DNA from: Pyrocephalus nanus
Lineage: Eukaryota; Chordata; Aves; Passeriformes; Tyrannidae
Length of the DNA: 64,000 bases
NCBI GenBank assembly: GCA_038380795.1
Contig: CM076260.1
Coordinates: forward strand, 28,182,634 to 28,246,633
Direction: 5' to 3'
Below the pieces are notes generated by a model. The model worked only from the letters and a program-made list of their open reading frames with translations. It was not told the origin of the DNA and searched no databases. A program made the translations under genes and the position numbers. Position 1 is the stretch's first letter, and the number at the start of each line of letters is the position of its first letter. Shown here one piece after another: positions 63,373 to 64,000 of this stretch.

Positions 63373-63391
63373 TAGCACCACCTGGTGACCA
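63373..63391 (-). promoter_or_regulatory. CTCF-core-like motif, unit 1
   Basis: On the minus strand this reads TGGTCACCAGGTGGTGCTA. It agrees with the commonly cited vertebrate CTCF core (TGGCCACCAGGGGGCGCTA) at 16 of 19 positions by my count. The three differences are two C-to-T changes and one G-to-T change. Binding is not shown. Confidence 0.45.
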
Positions 63392-63430
63392 GCACAGGAC
63401 ATTACAGGTTCTGCATCTCCAGTGATCCAA

Positions 63431-63449
63431 CACCACCACCTGGTGACTG
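63431..63449 (-). promoter_or_regulatory. CTCF-core-like motif, unit 2
   Basis: Minus strand CAGTCACCAGGTGGTGGTG agrees with the CTCF core at about 12 of 19 positions. The central CACCAGGTGG is kept but the flanks are worse than in unit 1. It lies exactly 58 bp from unit 1. Confidence 0.3.
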
Positions 63450-63488
63450 GCATAGGACATTACAAGCTCTGCATCTTCAGTGACCCAA

Positions 63489-63507
63489 GAGCACCCCCTG
63501 TTGACTG
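63489..63507 (-). promoter_or_regulatory. CTCF-core-like motif, unit 3
   Basis: Minus strand CAGTCAACAGGGGGTGCTC agrees with the CTCF core at about 13 of 19 positions. It includes the AGGGGG centre that units 1 and 2 lack, and lies exactly 58 bp from unit 2. Confidence 0.35.
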
Positions 63508-63780
63508 TGGTTGGAATTGCACCAAAGGGCGCAAACGGAACTGTTTACTTTTTTCCCTTTTGCCTGTTTATTGGTTTGTTTTTGAAGGGGATTATTTGTT
63601 TGATAGGAGTATTGTTTGGTTGTTTTATTTGTTTCTTTTCGTTGTTTCTGCTAATACACACATACCTATTAATAAAAGGCTGTTATTTTTTCCTTTTCTA
63701 TAATTTGTTTTTCCCTTAATTGGAGCCTCTTAATTTCGGATTTATAATTGCTTAGAGGGAGGAGTTTGGGTCTTTTCTGG

Positions 63781-64000
63781 ATGATTCTGGCTGTTCATAC
63801 TGGCAAATCAAAAGTAGTATTATGTCTTTGGCTTATAGAAACATTTATGTCTGGCCATTGAGTTCTGAGAAACAACTTCAGGAAGAAAAATCTTTCCACA
63901 ACAGAAAGAACCAAACCTAAATGAATGAATGTTCAGAAGGGATACGTTCTCCCAAATGAGGGCAGCAACACCTTGCTGACATTAGAGGACTGGATTTTTT
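63781..64000. other. Unique DNA at window edge
   Basis: Nothing is recognised in the last 220 bp. Confidence 0.5.

Larger units (their letters stand above)
63352..63525. repeat. 58-bp tandem array, three units
   Basis: TCTGCATCT starts units at 63352, 63410 and 63468, which is exactly 58 bp apart each time. Each unit continues CAGTGAYCYA...CACC-CCTG-TGAC. The third unit is more diverged and its end is approximate. Confidence 0.92.
62879..63780 (+). mobile_element. Long LTR-like element with internal 58-bp tandem array
   Basis: It begins TGTCATGGTTTA, a start shared by many avian ERV LTRs. Composition is GC-richer than the flanks. An AATAAA signal lies at 63671-63676 on the plus strand, followed by a T-rich and then purine-rich tail. 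The total is about 900 bp. A three-unit tandem array of exact 58-bp period occupies 63352-63525. I could not find the right terminus or a target duplication (left flank ccagc), so it may be truncated near 63780. The open frames across it (for example 63074-63367 and 63200-63460) show no retroviral protein motif and are probably shadows. Confidence 0.65.

Noticed and set aside
63352..63525. Possibility that the regular repeats are a CRISPR array
   Set aside because: The units are directly tandem with no unique spacers and lie in a vertebrate LTR-like element, so it is a minisatellite.

Overview
The window looks like vertebrate, and specifically avian, nuclear DNA: A+T-rich (by eye, not counted) and non-coding, with low-complexity tracts. 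Its recognisable content is almost entirely CR1-type LINE fragments and endogenous-retrovirus LTRs of the kinds that dominate bird repeat landscapes. I found no host exon, no spliced gene model, no tRNA, rRNA or small-RNA gene and no CRISPR-like array. The open frames are short and scattered; the few that resemble real protein belong to decayed CR1 open reading frame 2 (endonuclease plus reverse transcriptase). It reads like part of a gene desert or a very long intron.

Layout. 1-11.1 kb: unique DNA with three old CR1 pieces (1433-1795 minus, 5095-7100 plus, 8240-8650 minus) and an unexplained minus-strand coding-like stretch (8742-9153). 11.1-12.2 kb: a solo LTR, then a CR1 3' end. 12.2-24.6 kb: a long repeat-poor stretch. 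24.65-26.26 kb: the best preserved CR1 reverse-transcriptase pseudogene. 27.7-28.9 kb: a CR1 fragment split by a solo LTR with a perfect 6-bp target duplication, followed by a second solo LTR with a perfect 5-bp duplication. 29-36 kb: repeat-poor, with a T/G tract and a 22-bp palindrome. 36.2 kb: a solo LTR with a perfect 6-bp duplication. 37.6-38.5 kb: CR1. 43.2-44.4 kb: a C-rich unclassified element. 45.5-47.9 kb: a CR1 carrying endonuclease and reverse-transcriptase remains, itself interrupted by a solo LTR. 55.9-59.1 kb: a cluster of ERVL-like LTR pieces, including two related LTRs in opposite orientation. 61.6-62.4 kb: an endonuclease-only CR1 fragment. 62.9-63.8 kb: a long LTR-like element with an exact 58-bp tandem array.

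Nothing forms a pathway or operon. The parts relate through insertion history: CR1 copies came first, and LTR elements later landed in or beside them and mostly collapsed to solo LTRs. The most interesting signal is the 58-bp array at 63352-63525, in which each unit carries a sequence resembling the vertebrate CTCF core motif in the same orientation. I found no clear new biological system. Family names rest on recognising sequence patterns, not on a database search.
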